Positions 1-8,023 of a DNA stretch of 64,000 nt are shown piece by piece; within the stretch, counting starts at the first letter, position 1, and each line of letters begins with the position of its first letter. The stretch is from Auraticoccus cholistanensis (GTDB taxonomy: Bacteria > Actinomycetota > Actinomycetes > Propionibacteriales > Propionibacteriaceae), in assembly GCF_009742705.1 (NCBI RefSeq), contig NZ_WPCU01000004.1, positions 453,046-517,045 on the forward strand, given 5' to 3'. A program made the translations under genes and the position numbers. Under the pieces are notes generated by a model. It saw only the letters and a program-made list of their open reading frames with translations. It was not told the DNA's origin and did no database searches.

Positions 1-2520
1 CAGCGGGGCTCCGCGGGTGAGCAGATCGACCAGCCGTACCTGGCGGCCTTCGACCGCGACACCGGCGAGCCGCTGCGCACCTTCACGCCCCGGCTCAACG
101 GCCAGGTCAAGGCGCTGGCCACGCTGCCCAACGGCAACGTGGTCGCCGGTGGGCAGTTCAGCTCGGCCAACGGCCAGCCGGTCACCGCCGTGGTGGCCCT
201 CGACCGGACCACCGGCGCCACCGACACCTCCTTCAACCTGACCATCGAGAACCGGATCACCAACGGCTCGGTGCTGGTCCGCACGCTGGCGCGGAAGGAC
301 TCCTCGCTGTTCATCGGCGGGGCCCTCACCCACGTCTCCAGCCGGGGCGGGGCCGCCTCCTACCAGCGCGGGGCCGCCCAGGTGGACGCCGCCACCGGCG
401 CCCCCGTGACCAGCTGGAACCCCGAGTTCAACGGCACCGTGGTCTCGGTCGACCCCACCCCGGACCGGCTCTACGCCGCCGGGTACTTCACCACCTCGCG
501 TGGTCAGACGGCGATGAAGGCGGCCGCCGTGCTGCGCCAGCCCAACTCACCGCTCGCCACCCCGCAGTGGTCGCCGGTCTGGAGCTCCAGCGAGCGCTCC
601 AACTACCAGCAGGCGATCAAGGCCACCACGAACCGGGTCTGGGTCGGCGGTTCCGAGCACTCCATGTTCAGCTTCGACACCACCACCTTCGCCCGCACCA
701 GCACCGGCATCAGCAACGCGGGCGGCGACCTGCAGACCATCAGCATCGCCGACGGCGTGGCCTACGGCGGCTGCCACTGCAACAACTACCAGTACTCCGA
801 CGCCACCACCTGGCCCGGTCTGGCCGGCTGGACCCAGGCGGACAAGATCGGCTGGATCGGTGCCTGGGACGCCGCCACCGGGGAGTTCCTGCCCGAGTTC
901 AGCCCGATCATCAACTCCGACAAGGGCGCGGGGTCGTGGTCGTCCATGGTCGACTCCAAGGGCACGCTGTGGACCGGTGGCGACTACCGGAGCGTGCGGA
1001 CCGGGGTCTCCAGCTCCAGCTGGGCCGGCGGCTTCGTCCGCTTCCCGCAGGTCGACAGCACCGCCCCGGCGACGCCGGGCGGCGTGGTCGTCTCCGCTCC
1101 TGCCGGTGACACGGTCCGGGTGGCCTGGAGCGGCAGCTCCGGGGCGACCTCCTACGAGGTGCTGCGGGACGACCGCGTGGTCGCCGTCACCGGGGCCACC
1201 GCCGTCGACGTCCCGCTCGGCGGGGGCAACCGGTTCTTCGTCCGGGCCGTCGACGCCGCCGGCAACCGCTCGGCGAGCAGCCGGGTCGCCGTGCCGGCCG
1301 ACCCCAACCGCAACCCGCTGGTGCTGCCCTACGGCTCCCAGTGGGCCTACCGCAACGACGCCAGCGCGGCCCCGGCGGACTGGACCGCCGCCGGCTTCGA
1401 CGACAGCTCCTGGCGCCGGGGCCCGGGCATGTTCGGCTTCGGCTCCGAGGCCGTGGTGACCAGCACCGACAACCCGGCGGGGTCGTCGGCGCGGGCGGTG
1501 ACGAGCTACTTCCGGCGCACCCTCACCATCCCCGACGTCGACCAGGTCAAGAACCTCACCCTGACCACCTGGGCCGACGACGGCGTGGCCGTCTACGTCA
1601 ACGGCAAGGAGGTCGGCCGCAAGAACCTGGGCTCCAGCACCATCAGCTACTCCCGCTACGCCGACGCCGCGCCACGGACGGCGACGGCCCAGGCGGAGCC
1701 GCTGCAGATCCAGCTGGCCGACGCCGACGTGCCGGACTCGGGCCCGCTGACCATCGCCGCCGAGGTGCACCTCAACTACAAGGGGACGCGGGACTCCAGC
1801 TTCGACCTGCGGGCCACGGCCACCTACTACACCGACTCCGACCCCAAGCCGGCGCCGCCGGCGGAGGCCGACCCGGTGCAGGAGCCGGAACCCGAGCCCG
1901 ACCCGGTCGACCCCGCCCCTGAGCCGGTGGACCCTGAGCCGGTGGACCCCGCGCCGGTGGATCCCGCGCCGGAGGCGGAGCCGGAGCCGGTGCAGCAGCC
2001 CGTGCTGGCCGCCGGCCAGCAGTGGGCCTACCGCACCGAGGCCAGCGCGCCGGCCGCCGGCTGGTCGGCGAGCTCCTTCGACGACTCCGGGTGGTCCCGC
2101 GGGAAGGCGGTGCTGGGCTTCGGCTCCGCCGACCTGGGGACCGACATCGACAACCCGGCGGGCAGCTCCGCCCGTGCCGTCACCAGCTACTTCCGCAAGA
2201 CCGTGGAGCTGGCCGACCGCGACGGGCTGCAGTCGCTGACCCTGACCACCTGGGCCGACGACGGCGTCGCCGTGTACGTCGACGGGGTGGAGGTCGGGCG
2301 CAAGAACCTCGGCACCGGCTCCCTGTCCTACGGGCGGTACGCCGACAGCGCCGTGCGCACCAGCGCGGCGCAGGCGGCACCGCTCACGATCGAGATCCCG
2401 GCGGCGGACCTGCCCGACGGCCCGCTGACCATCGCCGCCGAGGTGCACGTCAACTACCGGGCCACCAAGGACCTGAGCTTCGACCTGACGGCCGAGGCGA
2501 CCTACGAAGGAGAGCAGTGA
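1..2520 (+). CDS. Secreted beta-propeller/FN3 protein with duplicated C-terminal beta-domain (5' end missing)
   Basis: The reading frame is open from the first base, so the N-terminus and any signal peptide lie outside the window. The first ~345 visible residues carry repeating blades of the type NG.V.ALA..PNG.VVAGG.F, typical of beta-propeller surface proteins. An FN3-like domain follows (bases ~1051-1317; it starts DSTAPATPGG and contains SYEVLRDD). Two near-identical ~165-residue beta-domains come next (bases ~1318-1830 and ~2008-2517), each with LTLTTWADDGVAVYV and GPLTIAAEVH, joined by a Pro/Glu/Asp-rich linker. The repeats resemble the N-terminal beta-sandwich found beside calcineurin-like phosphatases, but no catalytic motif is visible. 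The gene overlaps the next one by 4 bases (GTGA), which suggests co-transcription with envelope genes. The exact ligand or role is unknown. Confidence 0.8.
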   Translation, partial: QRGSAGEQIDQPYLAAFDRDTGEPLRTFTPRLNGQVKALATLPNGNVVAGGQFSSANGQPVTAVVALDRTTGATDTSFNLTIENRITNGSVLVRTLARKDSSLFIGGALTHVSSRGGAASYQRGAAQVDAATGAPVTSWNPEFNGTVVSVDPTPDRLYAAGYFTTSRGQTAMKAAAVLRQPNSPLATPQWSPVWSSSERSNYQQAIKATTNRVWVGGSEHSMFSFDTTTFARTSTGISNAGGDLQTISIADGVAYGGCHCNNYQYSDATTWPGLAGWTQADKIGWIGAWDAATGEFLPEFSPIINSDKGAGSWSSMVDSKGTLWTGGDYRSVRTGVSSSSWAGGFVRFPQVDSTAPATPGGVVVSAPAGDTVRVAWSGSSGATSYEVLRDDRVVAVTGATAVDVPLGGGNRFFVRAVDAAGNRSASSRVAVPADPNRNPLVLPYGSQWAYRNDASAAPADWTAAGFDDSSWRRGPGMFGFGSEAVVTSTDNPAGSSARAVTSYFRRTLTIPDVDQVKNLTLTTWADDGVAVYVNGKEVGRKNLGSSTISYSRYADAAPRTATAQAEPLQIQLADADVPDSGPLTIAAEVHLNYKGTRDSSFDLRATATYYTDSDPKPAPPAEADPVQEPEPEPDPVDPAPEPVDPEPVDPAPVDPAPEAEPEPVQQPVLAAGQQWAYRTEASAPAAGWSASSFDDSGWSRGKAVLGFGSADLGTDIDNPAGSSARAVTSYFRKTVELADRDGLQSLTLTTWADDGVAVYVDGVEVGRKNLGTGSLSYGRYADSAVRTSAAQAAPLTIEIPAADLPDGPLTIAAEVHVNYRATKDLSFDLTAEATYEGEQ
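1864..2003 (+). repeat. Pro/Glu/Asp-rich linker repeat inside the propeller protein
   Basis: The stretch encodes short reiterated units of the form (E/A)PVDP and PEPEP that separate the two copies of the C-terminal domain. Coding for PVDP recurs five times within about 100 bases. Such linkers act as extended spacers in wall-exposed proteins. Repeat number is likely to vary between strains by slippage. Confidence 0.7.
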
Positions 2521-3245
2521 GCGTCCTCCACCCCGTCCGCCCGAGCTTCGGCGCCGCCCTGAGCGAGCTGCGGCACTCCCAGAAGCGCGGGGCGGGCGTC
2601 CCCCTCTACACCCGCTACGTCAACCGGGGGGCGGGACGGCTGATCGCCGCCGCCGCCGCCCGGGTGGGCGCCACCCCGAACCAGGTGACGCTGGTCAGCG
2701 GGCTGCTGACGCTGTCCGGTCTGCTGGTGGTCGCCCTGGTGCCGACCTCGGTCGGGTCGGCGGTGGCGGCCACCGCGCTGCTGGCGCTCGGCTACGCCTT
2801 CGACTCCGCCGACGGCCAGCTGGCCCGGCTGACCCGCTCCGGCTCGCCGGCGGGGGAGTGGCTGGACCACGTGGTGGACGCGGGCCGCAACCCGGCCCTG
2901 CACCTGGCCGTGCTGGTGGCGCTGTTCCGCTTCAGCGAGCTCCCCACCGCCTACCTGTGGGTGCCGCTGGCCTTCACCGTGGTGGTGTCCACCCGGTTCC
3001 TGGCGCTGATCCTGGCCGAGCAGCTCCGCGGCCCGCAGCCGGCCACCGCGCCCGACGGGGGCCAGCGGCTCCGCTCGCTGATGCAGCTGCCCTCCGACAC
3101 CGGGGTGCAGAACCTGGTCTTCCTGCTGCTGCCCTGGCCGACGGCCTTCGCCACCGCCTACGGGGTGCTGTTCGTGCTCAACGCCGGCCTGGCCTCGGCG
3201 TCCCTGGTCCGCAAGCAGCGCGAGATGGCACGCTTGCCCCGATGA
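2517..3245 (+). CDS. CDP-alcohol phosphatidyltransferase family membrane protein
   Basis: The 242-residue product carries the full CDP-alcohol phosphotransferase signature: D96, D99, G100, A103, R104, G113, D117 and D121 in the order DxxDGxxAR-x8-GxxxDxxxD. These residues bind Mg2+ and CDP and catalyse transfer of a phospho-alcohol headgroup. Several hydrophobic segments flank the motif, as expected for this integral membrane family. The GTG start at 2517 overlaps the upstream stop codon (GTGA) and follows GAAGGAGAG, a good ribosome site. The gene overlaps the following acetyltransferase gene by 4 bases. The acceptor alcohol cannot be read from sequence; inositol-phosphate or polysaccharide-lipid chemistry is possible given the surrounding envelope genes. 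Confidence 0.88.
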   Translation: MSVLHPVRPSFGAALSELRHSQKRGAGVPLYTRYVNRGAGRLIAAAAARVGATPNQVTLVSGLLTLSGLLVVALVPTSVGSAVAATALLALGYAFDSADGQLARLTRSGSPAGEWLDHVVDAGRNPALHLAVLVALFRFSELPTAYLWVPLAFTVVVSTRFLALILAEQLRGPQPATAPDGGQRLRSLMQLPSDTGVQNLVFLLLPWPTAFATAYGVLFVLNAGLASASLVRKQREMARLPR

Positions 3246-3772
3246 GCACCGACACCGCCCCCGTCCGGCTCACCACGCTGCTGCGCGAGGACCTGCGGGC
3301 CAACGCCGGGCAGCTGAAGGGCCAGCTGATCGTGGTCGCCTACCGGCTGGCCCACGCCGCCCGGACGCCCGTGGACCGTCCGCCGCGGCCGTGGGCCGTC
3401 CCGGTGGGCGTGCTCTACCGGCTGCTGGTGGAGTGGTTCCTCGGCGTGGAGATCCCCTGGCGGACGCGGATCGGGCGGCGGCTGCGGGTGCTGCACGGGG
3501 TCGGCATCGTGGTCAACGACGGCGCCGTCCTCGGCGACGACGTGGTGCTGCGGCAGAACGTCACCATCGGCAACAAGCGCGGCGGTCTGCCGTGCCCGCG
3601 GATCGGCGACGGGGTCAGGCTCGGCGCCTCGGCCATCGTGATCGGCGAGGTCGAGATCGGTGCCGGCGCCCAGGTCGGCGCCGGGGCCGTGGTCACCCGT
3701 GACGTGCCGGCCGGTGCCGTGGCCGTCGGCAACCCCGCCCGGGTCCGGATCCCGGCCGCGCGCGCCGACTGA
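3242..3772 (+). CDS. Serine-acetyltransferase-like hexapeptide acyltransferase
   Basis: The protein has 176 residues. Its C-terminal half shows left-handed beta-helix hexapeptide repeats (IGDGVRLGASAIVIG, EIGAGAQVGAGAVV) ending in VPAGAVAVGNPARV, the usual end of LbH acyltransferases. An H-G-x-G-I-V-V element with downstream NVTIG matches the serine O-acetyltransferase branch. The protein is shorter than typical CysE and sits in a surface-polysaccharide cluster, so O-acetylation of a sugar or glycolipid is more likely than cysteine biosynthesis. That assignment is inference. The ATG at 3242 overlaps the upstream stop (ATGA), so the three first genes form one transcription unit. Confidence 0.82.
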   Translation: MSTDTAPVRLTTLLREDLRANAGQLKGQLIVVAYRLAHAARTPVDRPPRPWAVPVGVLYRLLVEWFLGVEIPWRTRIGRRLRVLHGVGIVVNDGAVLGDDVVLRQNVTIGNKRGGLPCPRIGDGVRLGASAIVIGEVEIGAGAQVGAGAVVTRDVPAGAVAVGNPARVRIPAARAD

Positions 3773-3788
3773 GCCGCGGCGGGTCGCC

Positions 3789-4676
3789 TCAGCCGCGCAG
3801 CAGTGCGGCGGTCACCGCCGCGACCCGGCGACGCAGCAGCCAGCGCTGGTCGAGCGGTAGCCCCGCACCGGCGCGCAGCAGCCGCTCGGCGAAGCCGTCC
3901 AGCAGCGTGCGCGCCTCCGCCGTGCCGGCCGGCTCCAGGCGTCGGAGCACCCCGAACCACACCGGTTCGGCGCCCAGCACCCGGCGGGCCAGGTCGGCGT
4001 AGGCGTCCTGGAACCCAGGGGCCGTCCGTGCCCGCGCCCGCCAGCCCTGGTCGGCGGTGACCTGACCCGGGTGGCTGCGGCTGAGCAGCCCGGCCACCCC
4101 CTCGCGGCGCAGCCGGTACCCGGCGGCGCTCAGCCGCAGCCACAGGTCGTAGTCCTCGGCCGGGACGGCGCGGTAGCCCGAGACCGCCCGCAGCGCGTCG
4201 GTGCGGGCGACCAGGGTGGCGTGGGCCACCGGGTTGCCCAGCAGCAGGTGCAGCGGCATCGCCTGCTCGCTGATCCGCGCCGGCGCGTTGAGCCCGAGCG
4301 AGCGGACCCCGGCGCCGAAGCGTCCCACCGTGGTGAAGGTGGCGTCGGCGCCCGCGCGCAGCGCCCGCAGCGCGACGGCGAACCGCCAGGGCATCGAGAC
4401 GTCGTCGGCGTCCATGCGGGCCACCAGCGGCGTCTCCACCCGCTCCAGCAGCACGTTCAGCCCGCCGGCGACCCCCCGCGGCTCCGCGCTCTGCACGACC
4501 GCCACCCGGTCGTCGCCGAGCGCGCGGACCACCGCGACGGTGCCGTCGGTGGAGGCGTCGTCGTGGACCAGCACGCGCGAGCCGGCGGGCAGGCCGCGCA
4601 GCGTCGAGCGCAGGGCCAGGCCGACCGTGGCCGCGGCGTCGCGCGCCGGCACCAGGACCGTCACCGCGGTGCTCAT
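3789..4676 (-). CDS. Family 2 glycosyltransferase
   Basis: The 295-residue protein has a GT-A fold start (VTVLVPARDAAATVG), the DDAS motif at ~39-42, a metal-binding DAD at 89-91 (VARMDADD) and the acid ED at 174-175 in AEDYDLWLRL. These are the nucleotide-sugar and metal ligands of GT2 enzymes. No membrane segment is visible, so it should act on the cytoplasmic membrane face on a lipid-linked acceptor. The ATG at 4676 overlaps the stop of the flippase gene upstream, so the two are translationally coupled. It converges on the acetyltransferase gene with only 16 bases between the stop codons. Confidence 0.88.
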   Translation of the reverse strand: MSTAVTVLVPARDAAATVGLALRSTLRGLPAGSRVLVHDDASTDGTVAVVRALGDDRVAVVQSAEPRGVAGGLNVLLERVETPLVARMDADDVSMPWRFAVALRALRAGADATFTTVGRFGAGVRSLGLNAPARISEQAMPLHLLLGNPVAHATLVARTDALRAVSGYRAVPAEDYDLWLRLSAAGYRLRREGVAGLLSRSHPGQVTADQGWRARARTAPGFQDAYADLARRVLGAEPVWFGVLRRLEPAGTAEARTLLDGFAERLLRAGAGLPLDQRWLLRRRVAAVTAALLRG

Positions 4677-6187
4677 CCCTCGTCCCTCTTCCCCGGGCGC
4701 AGCGCCCGCAGCTCGTCCAGGTGCAGGGCCCGGCGGTCGGCGACCACCCAGCCGGCGAACGCGACGGTGGCCACCAGACCACCGGCCAGCAGCGCGGCGA
4801 CGCTCTGCCCCAGCAGCCAGGTGGCCGCCGCCGTGGGGACGCCGAACGACACCAGGCCGATCACGCCGGCCCGCAGCAGCGGCAGCGGGGCGAGCCGGAC
4901 CCCGGTGGCGCGGCGTACCTGCACGGTGGCCAGCACGGCGTCCAGCAGCATGCAGGCAGCCCACACCGCCGCCGCCCCCTCGATCCCGGCGACCGGGACC
5001 AGGAGCAGGTTGCCGACCACGTTGAGCGTCAGCGCGGCCGCCTTGTTGGCCGCCGCCAGCCCGCTGCGGCCGCTCATCAGCAGCAGCGAGTGCACGCTGC
5101 CGGCGCAGAGGATCACCGCCATGCCCACCGCCAGCACCCGCATCACCGTGGCGCCCTCGACGAACTCCGGGCCCAGCCACCCCAGCACCAGCGGCGCGTA
5201 GACGAACAGCATCACGTTGACCGGCGTGCTGAACAGCACCAGCCAGGTGGTGGAGCGGGTGAACAGCGAGCGCACCCCGGCCAGGTCCTCGCGCCACATC
5301 AGCCGGCTGAAGAGGGGGGTGACCACCGTCCGCATCGCGGTGTCGATCAGCAGGGCCGCCGACAGGAAGCGGCTGGCCGAGCCGTACACCCCGGCGGCCG
5401 CCGAGCCGGCGATGGCGCCGACCAGCAGCACGTCGACCCAGACCAGGGCCTGCTCCAGGCTGGTGGCCACCACCCGGGGGCCGGCGAAGCCCAGCATCGG
5501 CCGGAGCACGGCCCGCCGCGGCCGCAGCCGTCCCGGCCGTCCACCCCGGCGCTCGTGGCGACGGACCTGGCCGACCAGCACGGCCAGGGCGGCCAGCAGC
5601 CCCAGCAGGAAGGGGCTGGCCCAGGCCAGGGACGCGGTCGTCGCCGTCCCGCCGACGGCCACCGCCACCAGCACCAGCACGGGGCGGGCCAGCGGCACCG
5701 CGATGCTGCCGATGGCGATGTAGGGCCCGATGCCGCCCAGCGCCCGGGTGCAGGCGAGGGCGATCAGGAACGTGCTGGCCGCCGGCACCAGCCAGGCGCA
5801 GGCCCGCAGCGCCTCGCGGACCTCCGGCTCGGGTGCCAGCAGCGGGGCGAGCAGCCAGACGGCCGTCCCCGCCGCGAGCGCGGCGAGCAGCGCCGTGCCG
5901 AGCGCCACCGCGAGGGCGCTGCGGATCTGGTCCTGGTCCTCGTCCACCAGCCGGGGCAGGTACCACACCGACGCGGTGTCCATCCCCAGCCGGGCCACGC
6001 TGATGACGATCATGAACACGGCCATCACCTGCAGCACGACCCCGGCGCCGGCGTCCCCCAGGCTGCGGGCCAGCACGAAGGTGAGCACGAAGCCCATCAG
6101 GGCGCTGAAGCCCGAGCCGAGGAGGCTGACCGCACCCGACCGGGCGACCGAGGCCGAGCTGCTGGACGTCGCCGTGCGATCGGTCAC
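4673..6187 (-). CDS. Wzx/MATE-like lipopolysaccharide flippase
   Basis: The product of about 504 residues has a long series of hydrophobic helices (for example SLLGSGFSALMGFVLTFVLA near the start) typical of the polysaccharide-transport (PST/MOP) superfamily that moves lipid-linked oligosaccharides across the membrane. GTG at 6187 is chosen because AGGGAG lies 5 bases upstream. Another in-frame GTG at 6211 would add eight residues but lacks such a site. It is coupled to the downstream GT2 gene by ATGA overlap. Together with the polymerase and chain-length genes 3-5 kb away it fits a Wzx/Wzy-type export pathway. Confidence 0.85.
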   Translation of the reverse strand: MTDRTATSSSSASVARSGAVSLLGSGFSALMGFVLTFVLARSLGDAGAGVVLQVMAVFMIVISVARLGMDTASVWYLPRLVDEDQDQIRSALAVALGTALLAALAAGTAVWLLAPLLAPEPEVREALRACAWLVPAASTFLIALACTRALGGIGPYIAIGSIAVPLARPVLVLVAVAVGGTATTASLAWASPFLLGLLAALAVLVGQVRRHERRGGRPGRLRPRRAVLRPMLGFAGPRVVATSLEQALVWVDVLLVGAIAGSAAAGVYGSASRFLSAALLIDTAMRTVVTPLFSRLMWREDLAGVRSLFTRSTTWLVLFSTPVNVMLFVYAPLVLGWLGPEFVEGATVMRVLAVGMAVILCAGSVHSLLLMSGRSGLAAANKAAALTLNVVGNLLLVPVAGIEGAAAVWAACMLLDAVLATVQVRRATGVRLAPLPLLRAGVIGLVSFGVPTAAATWLLGQSVAALLAGGLVATVAFAGWVVADRRALHLDELRALRPGKRDEG

Positions 6188-6215
6188 GGGACTCCCTGGG
6201 CTCGGCTGCACGCTT

Positions 6216-6257
6216 GGGCAGGTGGACGGTCGGGCAGGTGGACGGTCGGGCAGGTGG
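6216..6257 (+). repeat. 16-bp tandem repeat, 2.6 copies
   Basis: Two exact copies of GGGCAGGTGGACGGTC (6216-6231 and 6232-6247) are followed by a 10-base partial copy (6248-6257). They lie in the 169-base gap between the divergent flippase and anchored-protein genes. The spacing is tandem without inversion. Strain-variable slippage is likely; a regulatory effect is possible because both promoters must lie in this gap. Confidence 0.75.
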
Positions 6258-6356
6258 GTAGGTGGGCGGTTCGGGGGTGGGCGTTGCCCGGACCTGAGAG
6301 GATAGTGGCCGCGACGCGTCGTCGCAGTGCTTCTCGTCGCAGGTCAGGAGACGCCG

Positions 6357-7100
6357 ATGGAGGCCCAGGGCCGCAGGAGAGGGCTCGGCAGGCTGCTGCT
6401 GCTCGTGGTCGCAGCCGTGCTGGTGGTGCTGCTGCTGGTCTGGCTGCTGGTGCCCCGCGGCGGGGACGCGCTGGTCTCCGGGCCCGGACCCTCGGGCAGC
6501 CCCGGCGCCACCACCCCCGCGCCCACTCCCGGCGCGCCGGCGTCGTCCCCGTCAGCCGGCGACCCGACCCCCACCGGCTCCGCCGACCCGACCGCCGCAC
6601 CCACCCCGGGCGCCTCTGCGGACCCCGGCGAGGAGGACCGGGTGGTCGCGCAGGAGGTCACCGGCGTGGTGGAGGAGACCGAGGCGACGGTCCCGGCCGT
6701 GGAGCGCCTGGTCGCCGAGACGGCCCAGTCGGTGGCCACGGTGGTCCCGGAGGGGGAGACCGCGCCGAACCTCGAGGAGCTGGAGCAGGTCGCCACCGGT
6801 GAGATGCTGCAGGAGCTCGAGGCCAGCGTGGAGGAGTTCCGCACCAACGGCTGGTACCAGCGGGGCGTGCCCACCCTGGTCAGCCTCGACGTGGGCGAGC
6901 TCAGCGAGGACGGCACCACCGTGGAGCTGGCGGCCTGCCTGGACTCGTCGCGGGTGCAGGTGATCGACGAGGCCGGCAACGACGTGCTGGCCGACCAGCG
7001 GGACCGCCGCTCCCTCAACCTCTACGTCGTCGAGCGCGCCGACGAGGACGCCCCCTGGAAGGTCGCCTCGCGGAGCTTCCCCGACGAGGCCGACTGCTAG
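6357..7100 (+). CDS. Membrane-anchored hypothetical protein with Pro/Ala/Thr/Ser linker
   Basis: The 247-residue protein has an N-terminal membrane anchor at ~11-32 after a basic stretch (GRRRGLGR). A ~55-residue linker rich in P, T, S, A and G follows, then an acidic helical part and a C-terminal mixed domain (~145-247) ending DAPWKVASRSFPDEADC. The topology suggests an extracytoplasmic C-terminal domain. The size and the closing beta strands recall NTF2-like or Mce-associated lumenal domains, but this is only a resemblance. ATG 6357 is selected because AGGAG lies 6 bases upstream; an in-frame start at 6327 lacks this. Its position among polysaccharide export genes suggests an envelope role. 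Confidence 0.75.
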   Translation: MEAQGRRRGLGRLLLLVVAAVLVVLLLVWLLVPRGGDALVSGPGPSGSPGATTPAPTPGAPASSPSAGDPTPTGSADPTAAPTPGASADPGEEDRVVAQEVTGVVEETEATVPAVERLVAETAQSVATVVPEGETAPNLEELEQVATGEMLQELEASVEEFRTNGWYQRGVPTLVSLDVGELSEDGTTVELAACLDSSRVQVIDEAGNDVLADQRDRRSLNLYVVERADEDAPWKVASRSFPDEADC

Positions 7101-7109
7101 GCCGGACGG

Positions 7110-7928
7110 CTAGGGCCGGCGGCCCAGCAGCTGGGCCGCCTTGTCGCGGGCCAGCCGGGCCACGAACCAGGGGTTGCCCAGGAGGTAGCGGCGCAGCAGC
7201 CGTCGGGGCTCCAGCGCCAGCCGCCACAGCCACTCCAGGCCGGCCCGCACCATCCAGTCCGGCGGGCGCCGGTGCACGCCGCCGAGCCAGTCGAACAGCC
7301 CCCCGCAGGTCAGCACGGCACCCACCCGCAGCTCGTCGCGGTGCTGCTGCACCCACTGCTGCTGCCTCGGGTCGCCCATCCCGACCCACAGCACGTCGGG
7401 GGCGAAGTCGTTGACGTCCTCGACGACCGCACGCGGGTCGGCGGCCCCCTCGTAGCCGTCACGCACCCGGGTGGACAGCCCCGGGTACTCCGTCTCCAGC
7501 CGCCGGGCCGCCGCGCGGACGACCTCGGGGGTGCCGCCCAGCAGGAAGTAGCGGGCCGGGCCGCGGGCCGTCAGGGCGGCGGTCAGCGGGTGGACGAGGT
7601 CGGTGGTGGCCACCCGCTCGGTGCAGCCGCCGCCGAGCAGCCGGTCGGCCCACACCACCGACTGCCCGTCGGGGTAGGCCAGGTCGGCGGCCCGCAGCTG
7701 CGCGGCCAGCCGGGCGTCGCCGCGGGCCAGGAAGGCGGAGTTGGCGTTGATCCCGACCGCCACCCGCGGCTGCTCGGAAGCGGTCCAGCCCAGCACGGTG
7801 CTGACGGTGTCGGACATCGAGACCGAGTCCACGGGGACCCCGCAGACGTCGATGCGTTCTGGTGCTCCCACTGTCCTCCCGTGGTCGTACGGCACCCACC
7901 CGTGGTGGTACCGGCGCTGGGCCCCCAT
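7110..7928 (-). CDS. WecG/TagA/CpsF family glycosyltransferase
   Basis: The 272-residue protein matches the GT26 family, which transfers ManNAc(A), Glc or related sugars to undecaprenyl-linked acceptors. It has the early VCGVPVDSVSM, the central DVLWVGMGDPRQQQW and the closing RPPDWMVRAGLEWLWRL followed by EPRRLLRRYL, which are the conserved blocks of the family. The first ~20 residues before ERIDVCGVPVD look non-conserved, so a GTG at 7871 (preceded by GGGAGGA) may be the true start. It is divergent from the Wzz-like gene with about 95 bases between them and belongs to the local surface-polysaccharide pathway. Confidence 0.87.
   Translation of the reverse strand: MGAQRRYHHGWVPYDHGRTVGAPERIDVCGVPVDSVSMSDTVSTVLGWTASEQPRVAVGINANSAFLARGDARLAAQLRAADLAYPDGQSVVWADRLLGGGCTERVATTDLVHPLTAALTARGPARYFLLGGTPEVVRAAARRLETEYPGLSTRVRDGYEGAADPRAVVEDVNDFAPDVLWVGMGDPRQQQWVQQHRDELRVGAVLTCGGLFDWLGGVHRRPPDWMVRAGLEWLWRLALEPRRLLRRYLLGNPWFVARLARDKAAQLLGRRP
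7118..7140 (-). terminator. Inverted repeat at convergent gene ends
   Basis: GGCGGCCCAG and CTGGGCCGCC form a perfect 10-bp stem with a 3-base loop. It sits inside the last codons of the WecG gene, just past the stop of the convergent anchored-protein gene. It could serve as a terminator for the rightward transcript; there is no T run, as is common in actinobacteria. Confidence 0.5.
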
Positions 7929-8023
7929 GGTGCCCCAAGGCCGGACCGCGGGCGAGTCGGCGACCCCTTCGGAGCGCTGTGACAGACTCGCGGTCGTCGG
8001 TTCGGGTGGGACGGAGAGGCACG

